Part shown: positions 1 through 8,244 of the stretch, piece after piece | Layout of the letters: every line of letters starts with the position of its first letter | How positions within the stretch are numbered: the stretch's first letter is position 1 | Position numbers and translations under genes: made by a program | DNA from: JBBDIO01 sp040880365 | GTDB taxonomy: Bacteria; Chloroflexota; Anaerolineae; Caldilineales; Caldilineaceae | Direction: 5' to 3' | Assembly: GCA_040880365.1 (NCBI GenBank) | Contig: JBBDIO010000104.1 | Coordinates: 1 to 37,235 of the forward strand | Length of the DNA stretch: 37,235 bases | Notes under the pieces: model-generated | The model's database searches: none | What the model was told of the DNA's origin: nothing | What the model saw: only the letters and a program-made list of their open reading frames with translations

Positions 1-282
1 ATCTACCGCCAAAACGACTTCCGTTTTGTGGTCTACGACTACGCCAGCGCGCTGCTGGGTGTGCTGATTGTGCAATTACGTGAATATCATACCCGCGCCG
101 CCGCGCGTATGATTGCCCAGGGCCTAGGCGTCTCAATTCTCGCCGCTGCCGTTCAACAGGCCGGCCTGAATCTGCATACCCACTTCAACAAAAATGACCT
201 GTATCATGTGATCCAGGCCGTCGGCTTCTATCTTTTGTATCGGGGTGCAAGCCAGCTGGATGATCGCAATGAATCCTCATAA
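1..282 (+). CDS. C-terminal part of an integral membrane protein (5' end outside window)
   Basis: The reading frame is open from base 1 to a TAA at 280-282, so this is the last 93 codons of a gene that begins upstream of the window; the GTG at 28 is probably not the true start. The fragment has hydrophobic stretches (ALLGVLIVQL, an Ala-rich helix around GLGVSILAAAV, and VIQAVGFYLLYRG near the end), which suggests several membrane-spanning helices with a short charged C-terminal tail. The motif NDLYHVIQ close to the end resembles the C-terminus of small uncharacterised bacterial membrane proteins (DUF6962-like), but I recall that from memory and it is a weak assignment. The gene ends at the bidirectional terminator it shares with the convergent helicase. 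Function unknown. Confidence 0.6.
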   Translation: MYRQNDFRFVVYDYASALLGVLIVQLREYHTRAAARMIAQGLGVSILAAAVQQAGLNLHTHFNKNDLYHVIQAVGFYLLYRGASQLDDRNESS

Positions 283-322
283 TCGCCCACACAGGCGCGT
301 AAGCCCAGAAAGAAAACCAATT

Positions 323-362
323 AAAAAGACGCCGCACCCTTTGCAGAGTCCGGCGTCTTTTT
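323..362. terminator. Bidirectional rho-independent terminator between convergent genes
   Basis: The 12-base arms at 323-334 (AAAAAGACGCCG) and 351-362 (CGGCGTCTTTTT) are perfectly complementary around a 16-base loop. The A-run on one side and T-run on the other let it work on both strands. It lies 40 bases after the stop of the plus-strand membrane gene and 37 bases after the stop of the minus-strand helicase. Confidence 0.9.
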
Positions 363-399
363 AGTGTTTATCTAACGGGCTGCAAGCATCCCGGCAGGT

Positions 400-1782
400 C
401 TAGCGTCCGGCGTAGGACGAGGACCCCTGGCGGTTATTGCTGCCACTGCGACCATTGCTGCTGCCGCCACGACCATTACTGCTGCCGCTGCGGGTGTTGT
501 TGCTACCCCCACCCATGCGACTGCTGCGGCGTGCGCCACCGCCCGAAAAACCGCCGGGCCGTCCACCGCGGCGTGCGCCACCCCCGCTCATATTACCGCG
601 CAGGGTCGAACCACCGCCGCCACCGTTGCGGTTGCGCGGCGGCTGCCAGGTGGGATCAAACGAACCATAGTCGAAATCGGGCAGACGTCGTCGCTCGATC
701 TCACTGCCAACTGCGCTTTCGATGGCGCGAATGGCAGGTTCGTCAGTCGGCAACGTCAGGGTGAACGCTTCGCCACTCGCCTGGGCGCGTCCGGTGCGCC
801 CAATGCGATGGGTATAGGCGTCTACGGTATCGGGCATGTCGAAGTTAATGACATGCGAAATATCCGTGACATCAATCCCACGCGCAGCAATATCCGTCGC
901 CACCAGAATATCGAACTTACCTTCGCGGAAGCCGTTGAGTGCCGCCTGGCGCTGGTTTTGCGCCATGTTGCCCTGCAACGAAGAAACGCGATAGCGGCTG
1001 CGTTCCAGGTCTCGCGCCAGATTATTGGCCCGCCGCTTGGTGCGGGTAAAGACCAACACCCGTCCGGTCGGAGTCTGCTCCAGCATAGACAGCAGCAGCT
1101 TGGTCTTCAGGCTTTCGGGCACAGGATAGAGCGCGTGCTTCACCGATTTAACGGGAACCAGCATATCGATCTCCACCTTGGCCGGATCCTTCAGCATCTC
1201 TGCGGACAGCGTTCGGATTTCCGAAGGCATGGTCGCCGAGAAGAAGAGGGTCTGTCGTTCGCTGGGGACCAGCCGCAAGATGCGACGAATATCGGGCAAA
1301 AAGCCCATATCGCACATGCGGTCGGCTTCGTCCAATACCAGCACTTCCACATTCGTCAGGTCAATCGAACCGTCGCCCACGTGGTCGAGCAAACGACCGG
1401 GGCACGCGACTACAATCTCTGCACCGCGGCGCAGGGCCATTGCCTGACGATATTTGCTCACGCCACCGTAGACAGTCACGCTGCGAATGCGCGTCTTTTT
1501 GCCCAGGAGGACAAATGCCTCGTGAATCTGTTCGGCCAGTTCCCGCGTCGGCGCCACAATCAAGGCGCGCACAACCCCCAGCTTGCCTGTCAGCAAACGC
1601 TGGAGAATCGGCAACGCAAACGCTGCGGTCTTGCCGGTGCCGGTTTGGGCCAAACCCAGCAAGTCCCGCCCGGTGAGCACTTCGGGGATCGCTTGTTCCT
1701 GAATCGGTGTGGGTGTGGTAAATCCGGACAATTCGACGCCGGCCAATAGGCGCGCATCGAGGTTTAATTCTTCAAACTTCAT
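400..1782 (-). CDS. DEAD-box ATP-dependent RNA helicase, RhlE-like
   Basis: ATP-dependent RNA helicase of superfamily 2, acting in the cytoplasm on structured RNA (ribosome assembly, mRNA decay or cold adaptation). The two RecA domains are complete: a Q motif near residues 3-28 (FEEL...TPIQ), Walker A AQTGTGKT at 45-52, PTREL at 78-82, DEAD at 151-154, SAT at 182-184, VATDIAARGID around 294-304 and HRIGRTGR at 325-332. A low-complexity tail rich in Gly, Ser, Arg and Asn covers about residues 383-460 and is typical of RNA-binding extensions. Its DNA is internally repetitive (about 420-600), so length may vary between strains. The start is supported by AAGGAG about 11 bases before the ATG. It is monocistronic, with the terminator at 323-362. 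RhlE versus another DEAD subfamily is not certain. Confidence 0.95.
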   Translation of the reverse strand: MKFEELNLDARLLAGVELSGFTTPTPIQEQAIPEVLTGRDLLGLAQTGTGKTAAFALPILQRLLTGKLGVVRALIVAPTRELAEQIHEAFVLLGKKTRIRSVTVYGGVSKYRQAMALRRGAEIVVACPGRLLDHVGDGSIDLTNVEVLVLDEADRMCDMGFLPDIRRILRLVPSERQTLFFSATMPSEIRTLSAEMLKDPAKVEIDMLVPVKSVKHALYPVPESLKTKLLLSMLEQTPTGRVLVFTRTKRRANNLARDLERSRYRVSSLQGNMAQNQRQAALNGFREGKFDILVATDIAARGIDVTDISHVINFDMPDTVDAYTHRIGRTGRAQASGEAFTLTLPTDEPAIRAIESAVGSEIERRRLPDFDYGSFDPTWQPPRNRNGGGGGSTLRGNMSGGGARRGGRPGGFSGGGARRSSRMGGGSNNTRSGSSNGRGGSSNGRSGSNNRQGSSSYAGR

Positions 1783-1974
1783 AAAAGTGAGTACTCCTTG
1801 ACTCTTGACACGGGCATCTACTCAAGACGCCCAAACTTGGAGCCAAGTCGCACTCTCAGCCCACGTTCAGCTGGCAGTCATGCTGCCCATGTTATGATAT
1901 GCATGAGGCCATTCCTCACACACAAAATAACATTATGCCATAGATGACGGCGATCTGTCCAACGCGGTGCGCAT
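1783..1974 (-). promoter_or_regulatory. 5' leader and promoter region of the helicase gene
   Basis: This intergenic stretch must hold the helicase promoter, because the preceding minus-strand operon ends at its own terminator-like hairpin. On the minus strand I see only weak -10-like elements (CATAAT near 1931-1936, TATCAT near 1896-1901) without a good -35 at normal spacing, plus a small GAGG/CCTC hairpin near 1905-1917. A long leader of about 100 bases is plausible, as for cold-shock helicases, but no element is convincing. Confidence 0.3.
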
Positions 1975-2022
1975 TAAAATTTATATTTACCTATTCGCAC
2001 ATTGCACACTCATTGCGAATAC
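1975..2022 (-). terminator. Putative terminator of the ABC-2 transporter operon
   Basis: Perfect 8-base arms at 1992-1999 (TATTCGCA) and 2014-2021 (TGCGAATA) form a hairpin 24 bases after the stop of the last permease gene. On the minus strand it is followed by an A/T-rich stretch (AAATATAAATTTTA) rather than a clean T-run, so termination efficiency is uncertain. Confidence 0.5.
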
Positions 2023-2045
2023 CCTGAAAACTGACTACCCATTCC

Positions 2046-2921
2046 CTATACATTCACGTTCAGCGCACTCCCCGATTCATAGCGGCGCAAGCCATAGGCG
2101 AACACAATCGCCCCGACTGCGCAGCTCACCAGCGCGACACCCCACAGCCCTGCCAACAGCCCCAGACTGCGCGCCTGGATCAACGCCACCGGCACCGACC
2201 CGATAAACGAGGCGGGCAACAAGGTATAGAGCAACAGACGCGCGCCACCGCCAAACAGCCCATGCGGATAGAGGCTGAACGTGAGCATCGCCATATTGAG
2301 TTGCGCACTCACATATTCGGCATTGCCAAAGAAGAACGCCAACGATCCTGCCAGCGTCATATAGCCCGTGTATATCAATGCCACCGCCACCACCGCCAGC
2401 CCATAGAAACCCAGTTCCACGGGCGCGTGATAACCGGAAAATCCCAGCGCCAGCAGCCCAAAGGCTACATCGCCAAACGAGGCGACTGTCATGTGCGAAA
2501 AGAGCACATGGAGCAGCACAGGCCGCGGCAATACCAGATAGTAATCCAGCCGTCCCTGGGCAATCAGATACGCGAGCCGCTGGCCTGTGTTGCCGGCCAG
2601 CAGTGTGCCCAACCCAAACCCCATCGCGACCACCGCAAACAACAAGTAGACATCGTGGATGACATAGCCACCCACATTGCCAAAGCGTTCAAAAAAGAGC
2701 AGCCAGAAAACAAAGTAGATGCCGTTATTGACAAACATAAAGACGATCTGGGTCAGAAAACTGGCTCGATATTCCATAGCCGATGCCAGATTCATGCCAA
2801 TCAGCGCGCGCACAAAGCGGGCCTCTACGGCCAGCGCGCCCGTGCCTGGGGCGCGGTTGGGCATCTGCGCCCGCGCCGATTCTGGGTTCATGTCTGTGTG
2901 AAACTGGTCAATTGGTTGCAT
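2046..2921 (-). CDS. ABC-2 type transporter permease (COG3694/DUF990-like), second permease
   Basis: Integral membrane subunit of an ABC-2 transporter. After a hydrophilic N-terminus of about 35 residues there are six predicted membrane segments (for example SFLTQIVFMFVNNGIYFVFWLLFF, LLFAVVAMGFGLGTLLAG, FYGLAVVAVALIYTGYM and the final GLWGVALVSCAVGAIVFAYGL). The pattern RLAYLIAQGRLDYYLVLPRPVLLHVL is characteristic of the DUF990 permease family and is probably the cytoplasmic coupling region. The start is set by GGGAGG just before the ATG at 2919-2921. It is the last gene of a three-gene operon with a sister permease and an ATPase; the family always occurs as this trio. The substrate is unknown for the family; export of a lipid, drug or polysaccharide is possible. 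Confidence 0.88.
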   Translation of the reverse strand: MQPIDQFHTDMNPESARAQMPNRAPGTGALAVEARFVRALIGMNLASAMEYRASFLTQIVFMFVNNGIYFVFWLLFFERFGNVGGYVIHDVYLLFAVVAMGFGLGTLLAGNTGQRLAYLIAQGRLDYYLVLPRPVLLHVLFSHMTVASFGDVAFGLLALGFSGYHAPVELGFYGLAVVAVALIYTGYMTLAGSLAFFFGNAEYVSAQLNMAMLTFSLYPHGLFGGGARLLLYTLLPASFIGSVPVALIQARSLGLLAGLWGVALVSCAVGAIVFAYGLRRYESGSALNVNV

Positions 2922-2977
2922 TGCGCCTCCCTGCGCCGCGGCATTCCCTTGTACGGGATGCCGACGGCATGATCTGC

Positions 2978-3841
2978 TTACCCACCATTGACGGCCAGCC
3001 GCCGCACAGCCCAGTTATATTGGAGCAATAACCCTGTGCCCAGCGCCGTGATCCACACGGCTTGCAGCCCCAACACCTGCAAACACTGGGTCATATCAAA
3101 CGCGACGAGCAACTTGGCAGGCGCATAGGTCACCAGGCCAAAGGGCAAAATTCGGGCCGGGCCTTGCAACCAATCGGGCAGAAAATCCAGCGGCAGCAAC
3201 AACCCGCCCAGGATAAAAATGAGCTTCTGATAAATCAGCCGAAACGAAGCCGTCTCTTCAGTGACGAATGCCAGCAAGCCAATGGCACTCGCCATAATGA
3301 AATCCAGCAGCAAAGCCAACCCCAACACCAACAGCACCAACGGCACCGTCGCCCACTGAATTGGCGGCACGCCGCCATAGTAGAGAGCAACGGGCAGCCC
3401 AAACCCCAGCACCAGCCCCATGCGCATCACCGTCTCGCCCAGTCCGTTGAAAAAGTGATAGACCAGATAGTGATAGGGGCGCACCAGCGCATAGGCAATC
3501 GATCCGTCTTTCACCTCGCTGGAAATGCGCACATCGTGGCGAAACTTGCCCAGTTCGATCATCTCTGCCACCAAGAAGTACCAGATAGTTGCCGCTAGAC
3601 TCAGCCCGGCAATCACCGCGCTGCCCTGGGAGGCATAGACCGCGGTCCAAAGCTGGACGAAGATATACAGGATCACCACAATAAAAAAGGCGCGACCCAG
3701 GGCATCCCACACATAGGCCAATTGATTCTTCAGATTGATATAAAGAATGCTGCCATACTTCAAAAAGACTTTGGCCGCTGTGCCCACCTGGGGCACTCCC
3801 CCATCCACACTATCGACAGGTGCTCGCGCGAACTGGTCCAC
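2978..3841 (-). CDS. ABC-2 type transporter permease (COG4587-like), first permease
   Basis: Integral membrane partner of the preceding permease: 287 residues with about six hydrophobic segments (AFFIVVILYIFVQLW, AGLSLAATIWYFLVAEMIEL, MRMGLVLGFGLPVALYYGG, TVPLVLLVLGLALLLDFIM, LIFILGGLLLPLDFL and the last segment near the C-terminus). The central motif EVKDGSIAYALVRPYHYLVYHF is the counterpart of the GRLDYYLVLPRP region of its sister, which suggests both came from an ancient duplication. The start is a GTG at 3839-3841 with AGGAGA upstream. A 56-base gap separates it from the sister permease and 60 bases from the ATPase, so the three are co-transcribed. Substrate unknown. Confidence 0.88.
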   Translation of the reverse strand: MDQFARAPVDSVDGGVPQVGTAAKVFLKYGSILYINLKNQLAYVWDALGRAFFIVVILYIFVQLWTAVYASQGSAVIAGLSLAATIWYFLVAEMIELGKFRHDVRISSEVKDGSIAYALVRPYHYLVYHFFNGLGETVMRMGLVLGFGLPVALYYGGVPPIQWATVPLVLLVLGLALLLDFIMASAIGLLAFVTEETASFRLIYQKLIFILGGLLLPLDFLPDWLQGPARILPFGLVTYAPAKLLVAFDMTQCLQVLGLQAVWITALGTGLLLQYNWAVRRLAVNGG

Positions 3842-3901
3842 CTCTTATTCTCCTGCATTTCCTGTGCTGTGATTTGTCACGTGCCACGGCTGTGCCGACA
3901 T

Positions 3902-5005
3902 CTATTCACTGTAGATGCGCCGAATTGCCTCTTCCAATGGCGGGTCGGTCACGGTAATATCCGTACAGGGCCGCGTCGCAATCACCGCCTGCAACACACT
4001 GTCTACCGGCACGCGATAGCTGTCGAAAGCCAGCCGCATCCCAAAAGCATCCTGCTGCAAAACCGAAACGCCCGGCATGGCAAAGGCCGTCGCTTCCGCG
4101 CGGCTGCCGACACCGTCACCCAGACTGGCATCCCCATCGGCAAAATGCACCTCTATCACCTTGCGCCGCAGATAGCGGCGCTTCAACTCGGCCATGCCTG
4201 CGTCAAAAATCACGCGCCCGTGGTTGATAATCACCACCCGGTCGCACAGGCTTTCCATGTCTCCTGTATCGTGGCTGGTCAGAAAAATGGTCGTCCCCTC
4301 TTCCTGGTTGAGCGTGCGAATCGCCTCGCGAATCTGCTGCTTGGCAATCACATCCAGCCCGATGGTGGGTTCATCGAGAAACACAATGCGCGGACCGTGG
4401 AGCAACGACGCGGCAATCTCGCACTTCATGCGTTGTCCCAGGCTCAGTTTGCGCACCGGAATATTCAGCAAATCGTGCAGTTGGAACGCCTCTACCAGAA
4501 AGCCCCGCCGCCGCCGAAACTGCACCATATCCAGCTCATAGATGCGGGCAAAAAGCTGAAACGTATCTTCCGCGGGCAAGTGATACCAAAGCTGGGGCTT
4601 TTGCCCAAAGACCGAACCAATGTGATAGGCCAGTTGCCGCCGTTCCTGCCACGGCGTATAGCCCAACACCGTTGCTGCCCCGCCACTGGGATACAAAATC
4701 CCGGTGAGCATCTTGATAGTGGTAGATTTGCCCGCGCCATTGGGACCGATGAAGGCCAGCATCTCCCCTTTGCGCATGGCAAAATTCACATCCTCCACCG
4801 CCAGCACCGTTTGGGTCTGGGTTTGCCAGAGCGCGGCGAGACTGCCACGCAAGCCCGGCGCTTTGTGCTTCACCTGAAACACCTTGCGCAACCCGCGCAC
4901 GCGCACTGCGGTTTCGTGAGCGTCGTACTCCTCCGCGCCCACCGCCGGAACATCTCCCACGGCTGGGACAGCGATCTCGATGTCGTGCACTATTTCTGAT
5001 TGCAT
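3902..5005 (-). CDS. ABC-2 transporter ATP-binding protein (COG4586-like)
   Basis: Energising ATPase of the three-gene ABC-2 system. Walker A GPNGAGKST is at residues 87-95, signature LSLGQ at 187-191, Walker B FLDEP at 209-213 and the switch His at 245 (LTSHD). The N-terminal 30 residues are a variable lead, and a roughly 90-residue C-terminal extension carries no known catalytic motif. At 367 residues it is longer than minimal ATPases but normal for the COG4586 group. The ATG at 5003-5005 is preceded by GAGG at good spacing. It is the first gene of the operon, but the assembly gap begins 20 bases upstream, so the promoter and any earlier gene cannot be seen. Confidence 0.93.
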   Translation of the reverse strand: MQSEIVHDIEIAVPAVGDVPAVGAEEYDAHETAVRVRGLRKVFQVKHKAPGLRGSLAALWQTQTQTVLAVEDVNFAMRKGEMLAFIGPNGAGKSTTIKMLTGILYPSGGAATVLGYTPWQERRQLAYHIGSVFGQKPQLWYHLPAEDTFQLFARIYELDMVQFRRRRGFLVEAFQLHDLLNIPVRKLSLGQRMKCEIAASLLHGPRIVFLDEPTIGLDVIAKQQIREAIRTLNQEEGTTIFLTSHDTGDMESLCDRVVIINHGRVIFDAGMAELKRRYLRRKVIEVHFADGDASLGDGVGSRAEATAFAMPGVSVLQQDAFGMRLAFDSYRVPVDSVLQAVIATRPCTDITVTDPPLEEAIRRIYSE

Positions 5006-5024
5006 ATGGGTTTCCTCGCGTGCA

Positions 5025-5124
5025 NNNNNNNNNNNNNNNNNNNNNNNNNNNNNNNNNNNNNNNNNNNNNNNNNNNNNNNNNNNNNNNNNNNNNNNNNNNN
5101 NNNNNNNNNNNNNNNNNNNNNNNN
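5025..5124. other. Assembly gap (100 N)
   Basis: Exactly 100 consecutive N, the usual placeholder for a scaffold gap of unknown size. The ABC-2 operon to the left and the aldolase/Opp operon to the right are therefore joined only by scaffolding. Confidence 0.97.
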
Positions 5125-5157
5125 AAAAAAGACGCCGTGGATTGCTCCACCGCGTCT
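5125..5157 (-). terminator. Rho-independent terminator of the aldolase/Opp operon
   Basis: Read on the minus strand, a GC-rich hairpin (AAGACGCGGTGGA, loop, TCCACGGCGTC with one bulge) is followed directly by TTTTTT at 5130-5125. It lies about 265 bases beyond the aldolase stop and abuts the assembly gap. Its outer arm shares AAAAAGACGCCG with the terminator at 323-362. Confidence 0.8.
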
Positions 5158-5421
5158 TGATTGCTTCGAAAGTCGGTTAGTCTACACAGGCGTGTGTTTG
5201 CATAGCCCTGTGCCCCTATCGGGTGACCATCCCGTTTCGCTGCGAATCCACGCGGCGCAACGCGGCATACCCATACCATGACCGGTATGGGTATAGCCAA
5301 TAAAAAGTGCGCAGGTCATCGTGAAATTTCGCAACATGATTGTCAGAGAATAGCACAGGGCCAATCGACGCGTCAACCCGCAATTTTTGGCGCGGGTTGG
5401 CAGGCCGCTGGGATCACACAA
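5158..5421. other. Non-coding 3' region of the aldolase gene with two inverted repeats
   Basis: No convincing gene is present. Two inverted repeats stand out. One has perfect 11-base arms at 5267-5277 (ATACCCATACC) and 5284-5294 with a six-base loop, extended by GGC/GCC after a bulge. The other has seven-base arms AACCCGC (5375-5381) and GCGGGTT (5392-5398). Neither has a T-run on either strand, so they look like transcript-stabilising or processing hairpins ahead of the terminator, or protein-binding sites. Confidence 0.55.
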
Positions 5422-6213
5422 TTACGCCGTGGCGCGCACAATGTCTTGCAAAGCCTGTCCGTTTTCTTTGAGCCAGCTGTAAAGAATCTGGATGTCCGTG
5501 CCGATGCTAAAATGCTTTACGCCCATATCCAGATACCGTTTGGCCTGTTCGGGCGTGCCGATTTCGGCGCGCGGCTGCACACCCAGGCGCAATGCCGTCT
5601 CGATGACACGCTTTTCGGCGGCCTGCACTTCGGGCAAACTGCGCTGGCCCGCTTTGCCGATGCTCATGCTAAAGTCGGCGCCACCCCACTGGATCATATC
5701 CAGACCCGGCACCGACAAAATTTCTTCCAGATTGTCGATGGATGCTTTCTTTTCGATCATAAAGACCACCACCGTCTGGCGCAGCGCGTCTACATATTCG
5801 GTGCCGCCGCCATAGCCCATGTAGGTGTGTCGCCGGGTCGCCACACCATAACTGCCGCCATCTTCGGGCGTATCGGGCTTCACCGATTGCACACAGAATT
5901 CTGCATCGGCGCGCGTGCGCACATCGGCAAAGAGCACACTGCCAAACCCCGAACCAATCGCACGCTGGGTGGTGAAACGGTTCTGTTCCCAATCGACCTT
6001 AATCATCATACCCATGTTAAACAGTTCGGCAGCGCGCGCCATATTGTCCAGATCGTGCAGATCATATGGGCCATATTCGGCAACAAACTCTACGTAGTCA
6101 TAAAGCCCGGTATGCCCAATGGCTTCGATAATCGAAGGCCAGGTGGCGTGAATATGCGTGGAAAAACTTGGCTTACCCTGGTTCAAAATTTCACGTAATA
6201 CATTTTTGCGCAT
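5422..6213 (-). CDS. HpcH/HpaI aldolase family protein
   Basis: TIM-barrel enzyme of the HpcH/HpaI aldolase/citrate lyase family. Members are metal-dependent class II aldolases that split 2-keto-3-deoxy acids into pyruvate and an aldehyde. The expected metal ligands are in place: Glu154 (MIEKKAS) and Asp180 (GGADFS), and the C-terminal half has the usual GTPEQAKRYLDMGVKHFSIG pattern. The pair matching E. coli HpaI His45 and Arg70 is altered: EHAP aligns with EYGP (Tyr47) and VVRP aligns with MIKV (Lys72). It may therefore use a different base or catalyse a different reaction. Length (263) is normal. It is the last gene of the OppDF-SBP-OppBC operon, 56 bases after the permease, which suggests it acts on a product of the imported compound. 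Confidence 0.85.
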   Translation of the reverse strand: MRKNVLREILNQGKPSFSTHIHATWPSIIEAIGHTGLYDYVEFVAEYGPYDLHDLDNMARAAELFNMGMMIKVDWEQNRFTTQRAIGSGFGSVLFADVRTRADAEFCVQSVKPDTPEDGGSYGVATRRHTYMGYGGGTEYVDALRQTVVVFMIEKKASIDNLEEILSVPGLDMIQWGGADFSMSIGKAGQRSLPEVQAAEKRVIETALRLGVQPRAEIGTPEQAKRYLDMGVKHFSIGTDIQILYSWLKENGQALQDIVRATA

Positions 6214-6269
6214 GGTTAACAGGTTCCAGTATCCATTTATGAAAGTTGTTGGATTGCGAACGCGGCTGC

Positions 6270-7169
6270 CTATCCTTCTGTCTGCAACCGCGGGTTGGCG
6301 ACTTCATCAAAGCCGATATGCACCATATAGAGCGAAAGGAAAAGCGCCATCAGCGAGACCACCGGCGTGACCCACCACCACCACATATTCTGCAAAATCG
6401 CGCCGTAGTTCAATGCCCAGTAAATCATCATACCCAGCGTCATTTCGCGCTGTGGCCCCAGGCCCAAAATCGAAAGCCCCGATTCGGCCAACACCGCGGC
6501 AATGAAGGCATTGACAAAATTTGCGCCCAGCCACGGCAGCATGTGCGGCATCAATTCCCAGATGATAATCTCCATGCCCGACATGCCCGACATGCGCGAG
6601 ATTTCCACAAAGCCCCGCTCCTTGAGCGTGAGCACCTGGGCGCGCACCTGGCGCGCAGGCCACGACCAGGCAAATATACCAATAATGAGCGCCATAGTCG
6701 TCACATCCACACCCCGCACCAGCGAGGCAATCAGGATCAGAAAGAGCAGCGAAGGCACCGACAAAAACACATCGATCAGCACCCGCAAAATTGTATCGAC
6801 AAGGCCCCCAAAATAGCCGCTGGAAAATCCAATCAGCGCGCCCAGCACAGTGCCCACCGCCGCCGCCAGCAACCCTACCTGGATCGACTTGGGAATGGCC
6901 TCCAGCAGCTGTACGGCAATGCTGCGCCCCAGAGTATCCGTACCCAACAGCGCGCCCGGCGTCCCCGGCGACTGGCGCGGCAAAAAGCTGCCCGTCGAGC
7001 GCGTTGCCGGATCGACCAGCGCGCCCAGCACCAATGCGCCAATCAACAGCGTGAGGAAGATGATAATCCCCACCATAAACTTGGGATTGCGCCCCAATTG
7101 CTGCACAAAGCCGCGTTGGGCCTGCACTTCTGGGGGGGCAGTCTGTTCTTGCAACGGAACAGCCGTCAT
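6270..7169 (-). CDS. ABC transporter permease, OppC/DppC type
   Basis: Inner-membrane channel subunit of a peptide/oligosaccharide-type (PepT) importer. It has the N-terminal OppC segment (helix near residues 31-55, then GTDTLGRSIAVQLLEA, the conserved DxxGRD-like sequence in variant form), followed by five further membrane segments in the BPD_transp_1 domain. The EAA-type loop that contacts the ATPases is around ISRMSGMSGMEIIIWELMPHMLPWL; it contains a GMSGM direct repeat. AESGLSILGLGPQ near the C-terminus is characteristic of OppC homologues. GAGGAG lies before the ATG at 7167-7169. It sits 67 bases downstream of its OppB-like partner and 56 bases upstream of the aldolase. The substrate cannot be read from the sequence. 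Confidence 0.92.
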   Translation of the reverse strand: MTAVPLQEQTAPPEVQAQRGFVQQLGRNPKFMVGIIIFLTLLIGALVLGALVDPATRSTGSFLPRQSPGTPGALLGTDTLGRSIAVQLLEAIPKSIQVGLLAAAVGTVLGALIGFSSGYFGGLVDTILRVLIDVFLSVPSLLFLILIASLVRGVDVTTMALIIGIFAWSWPARQVRAQVLTLKERGFVEISRMSGMSGMEIIIWELMPHMLPWLGANFVNAFIAAVLAESGLSILGLGPQREMTLGMMIYWALNYGAILQNMWWWWVTPVVSLMALFLSLYMVHIGFDEVANPRLQTEG

Positions 7170-7236
7170 ACGTTGTTCACTCCTCGCTGTAGCCTCTGTT
7201 GCGGACTATGTTGCGGACTGTTGTTGCGGCATAGAT

Positions 7237-8244
7237 TTAACTGCGCGCCGATTGATAGCGAATGCGCGGATCGATGAAGGGATAGAGACTGTCGATCACG
7301 AAATTCGCCAGCGCGACCGAGACGATGATCAAGAGCACGCCGCCCTGGATCACCGGAAAATCCAGCCCCTTGATGGCGTTGAAAATGACCCAGCCAATGC
7401 CGGGATAGGCAAAAATGACTTCTGTGATGAGTGCGCCGCCCACAATATTGCCCATGGAAATCGCCAAACCAGTGGCCTGGGGCAACAGGGCATTGCGAAA
7501 CGCATAGCCCCACATAATCCGGCGGTCCTTGATCCCCATCGCTTCGGCATTGAGTATATAATCTTCGCCCTTGAGCGAGGTGATCAGGCTGCGCATACTG
7601 AGAAACCACCACCCCAGCGAAACCAGCACAATGCTGAGCGCAGGCAAGGCCGCGTGCCAAAGGACATCGCTGATATAGGTCCAGTTAAAGCCCGCTACGG
7701 CACCCAGCGAAGTGGCGCCCGACAGCGGAAAAACACGCACCTGGAAAGCAAAGAGATAGACCAGAATAATCGCCAGAATGTAATAGGGCGTTGTATAGAG
7801 CACCAATGCCACAGGCACCAGGGCCTGAAATGCCCGCGATTTGTGCCAGCCCACCAGCGCGCCAATCACCGAACCCAACACCCAGCTGATAATGGTCGTC
7901 ACCGTCAACAGGCCCACCGTCCAGGGAATCGCCGAACGCAGCAGCGTAGAAACCTGTGAAGGGAAAGTTGCAATCGAATAGCCCAGATTGCCGTTGAAAA
8001 GCTCGCGCCAGAACGCAACATATTGCACCCAGATACTTTGATCCAGCCCAAACATGCGCTCATACTCGCGCACCAGATCGGCCGCACCGGCACTGCCGCC
8101 CATTTGCGCCATGCTCAAAAAAACTGCGCCCATAGGATCGCCGGGCACCAGCCGCGGCACCACAAAGACCACCGTAATCGAAATGAACACGGTGATAATG
8201 AACACGGCAAAGCGTTGTCCGATATAGGATAGATAACCGCGCAT
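7237..8244 (-). CDS. ABC transporter permease, OppB/DppB type
   Basis: Partner permease of the OppC-like subunit, 335 residues with this start. The N-terminus RGYLSYIGQRFAVFIITVFISI followed by VPRLVPGDPMGAV is the typical OppB beginning. The EAA loop lies at AEAMGIKDRRIMWGYAFRNALLP, and GGALITEVIFAYPGIGWVIFNAI is the C-terminal family signature. The frame is open 43 codons further upstream, but that extension (to 8373) has no family similarity and runs through the repeat-rich spacer, so I set the start at the ATG 8242-8244. The 224-base spacer to the binding-protein gene carries repeats and an inverted repeat that could allow more binding protein than permease to be made. Confidence 0.9.
   Translation of the reverse strand: MRGYLSYIGQRFAVFIITVFISITVVFVVPRLVPGDPMGAVFLSMAQMGGSAGAADLVREYERMFGLDQSIWVQYVAFWRELFNGNLGYSIATFPSQVSTLLRSAIPWTVGLLTVTTIISWVLGSVIGALVGWHKSRAFQALVPVALVLYTTPYYILAIILVYLFAFQVRVFPLSGATSLGAVAGFNWTYISDVLWHAALPALSIVLVSLGWWFLSMRSLITSLKGEDYILNAEAMGIKDRRIMWGYAFRNALLPQATGLAISMGNIVGGALITEVIFAYPGIGWVIFNAIKGLDFPVIQGGVLLIIVSVALANFVIDSLYPFIDPRIRYQSARS

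Noticed and set aside
3722..4999. Plus-strand open frame of 425 codons opposite the ABC-2 ATPase
   Set aside because: Antisense shadow; the minus strand has complete Walker A, signature and Walker B motifs with a good ribosome site.
5182..5421. Small minus-strand open frame (79 codons) after the aldolase gene
   Set aside because: No ribosome site or recognisable motif, and it runs through the inverted repeats of the non-coding tail.
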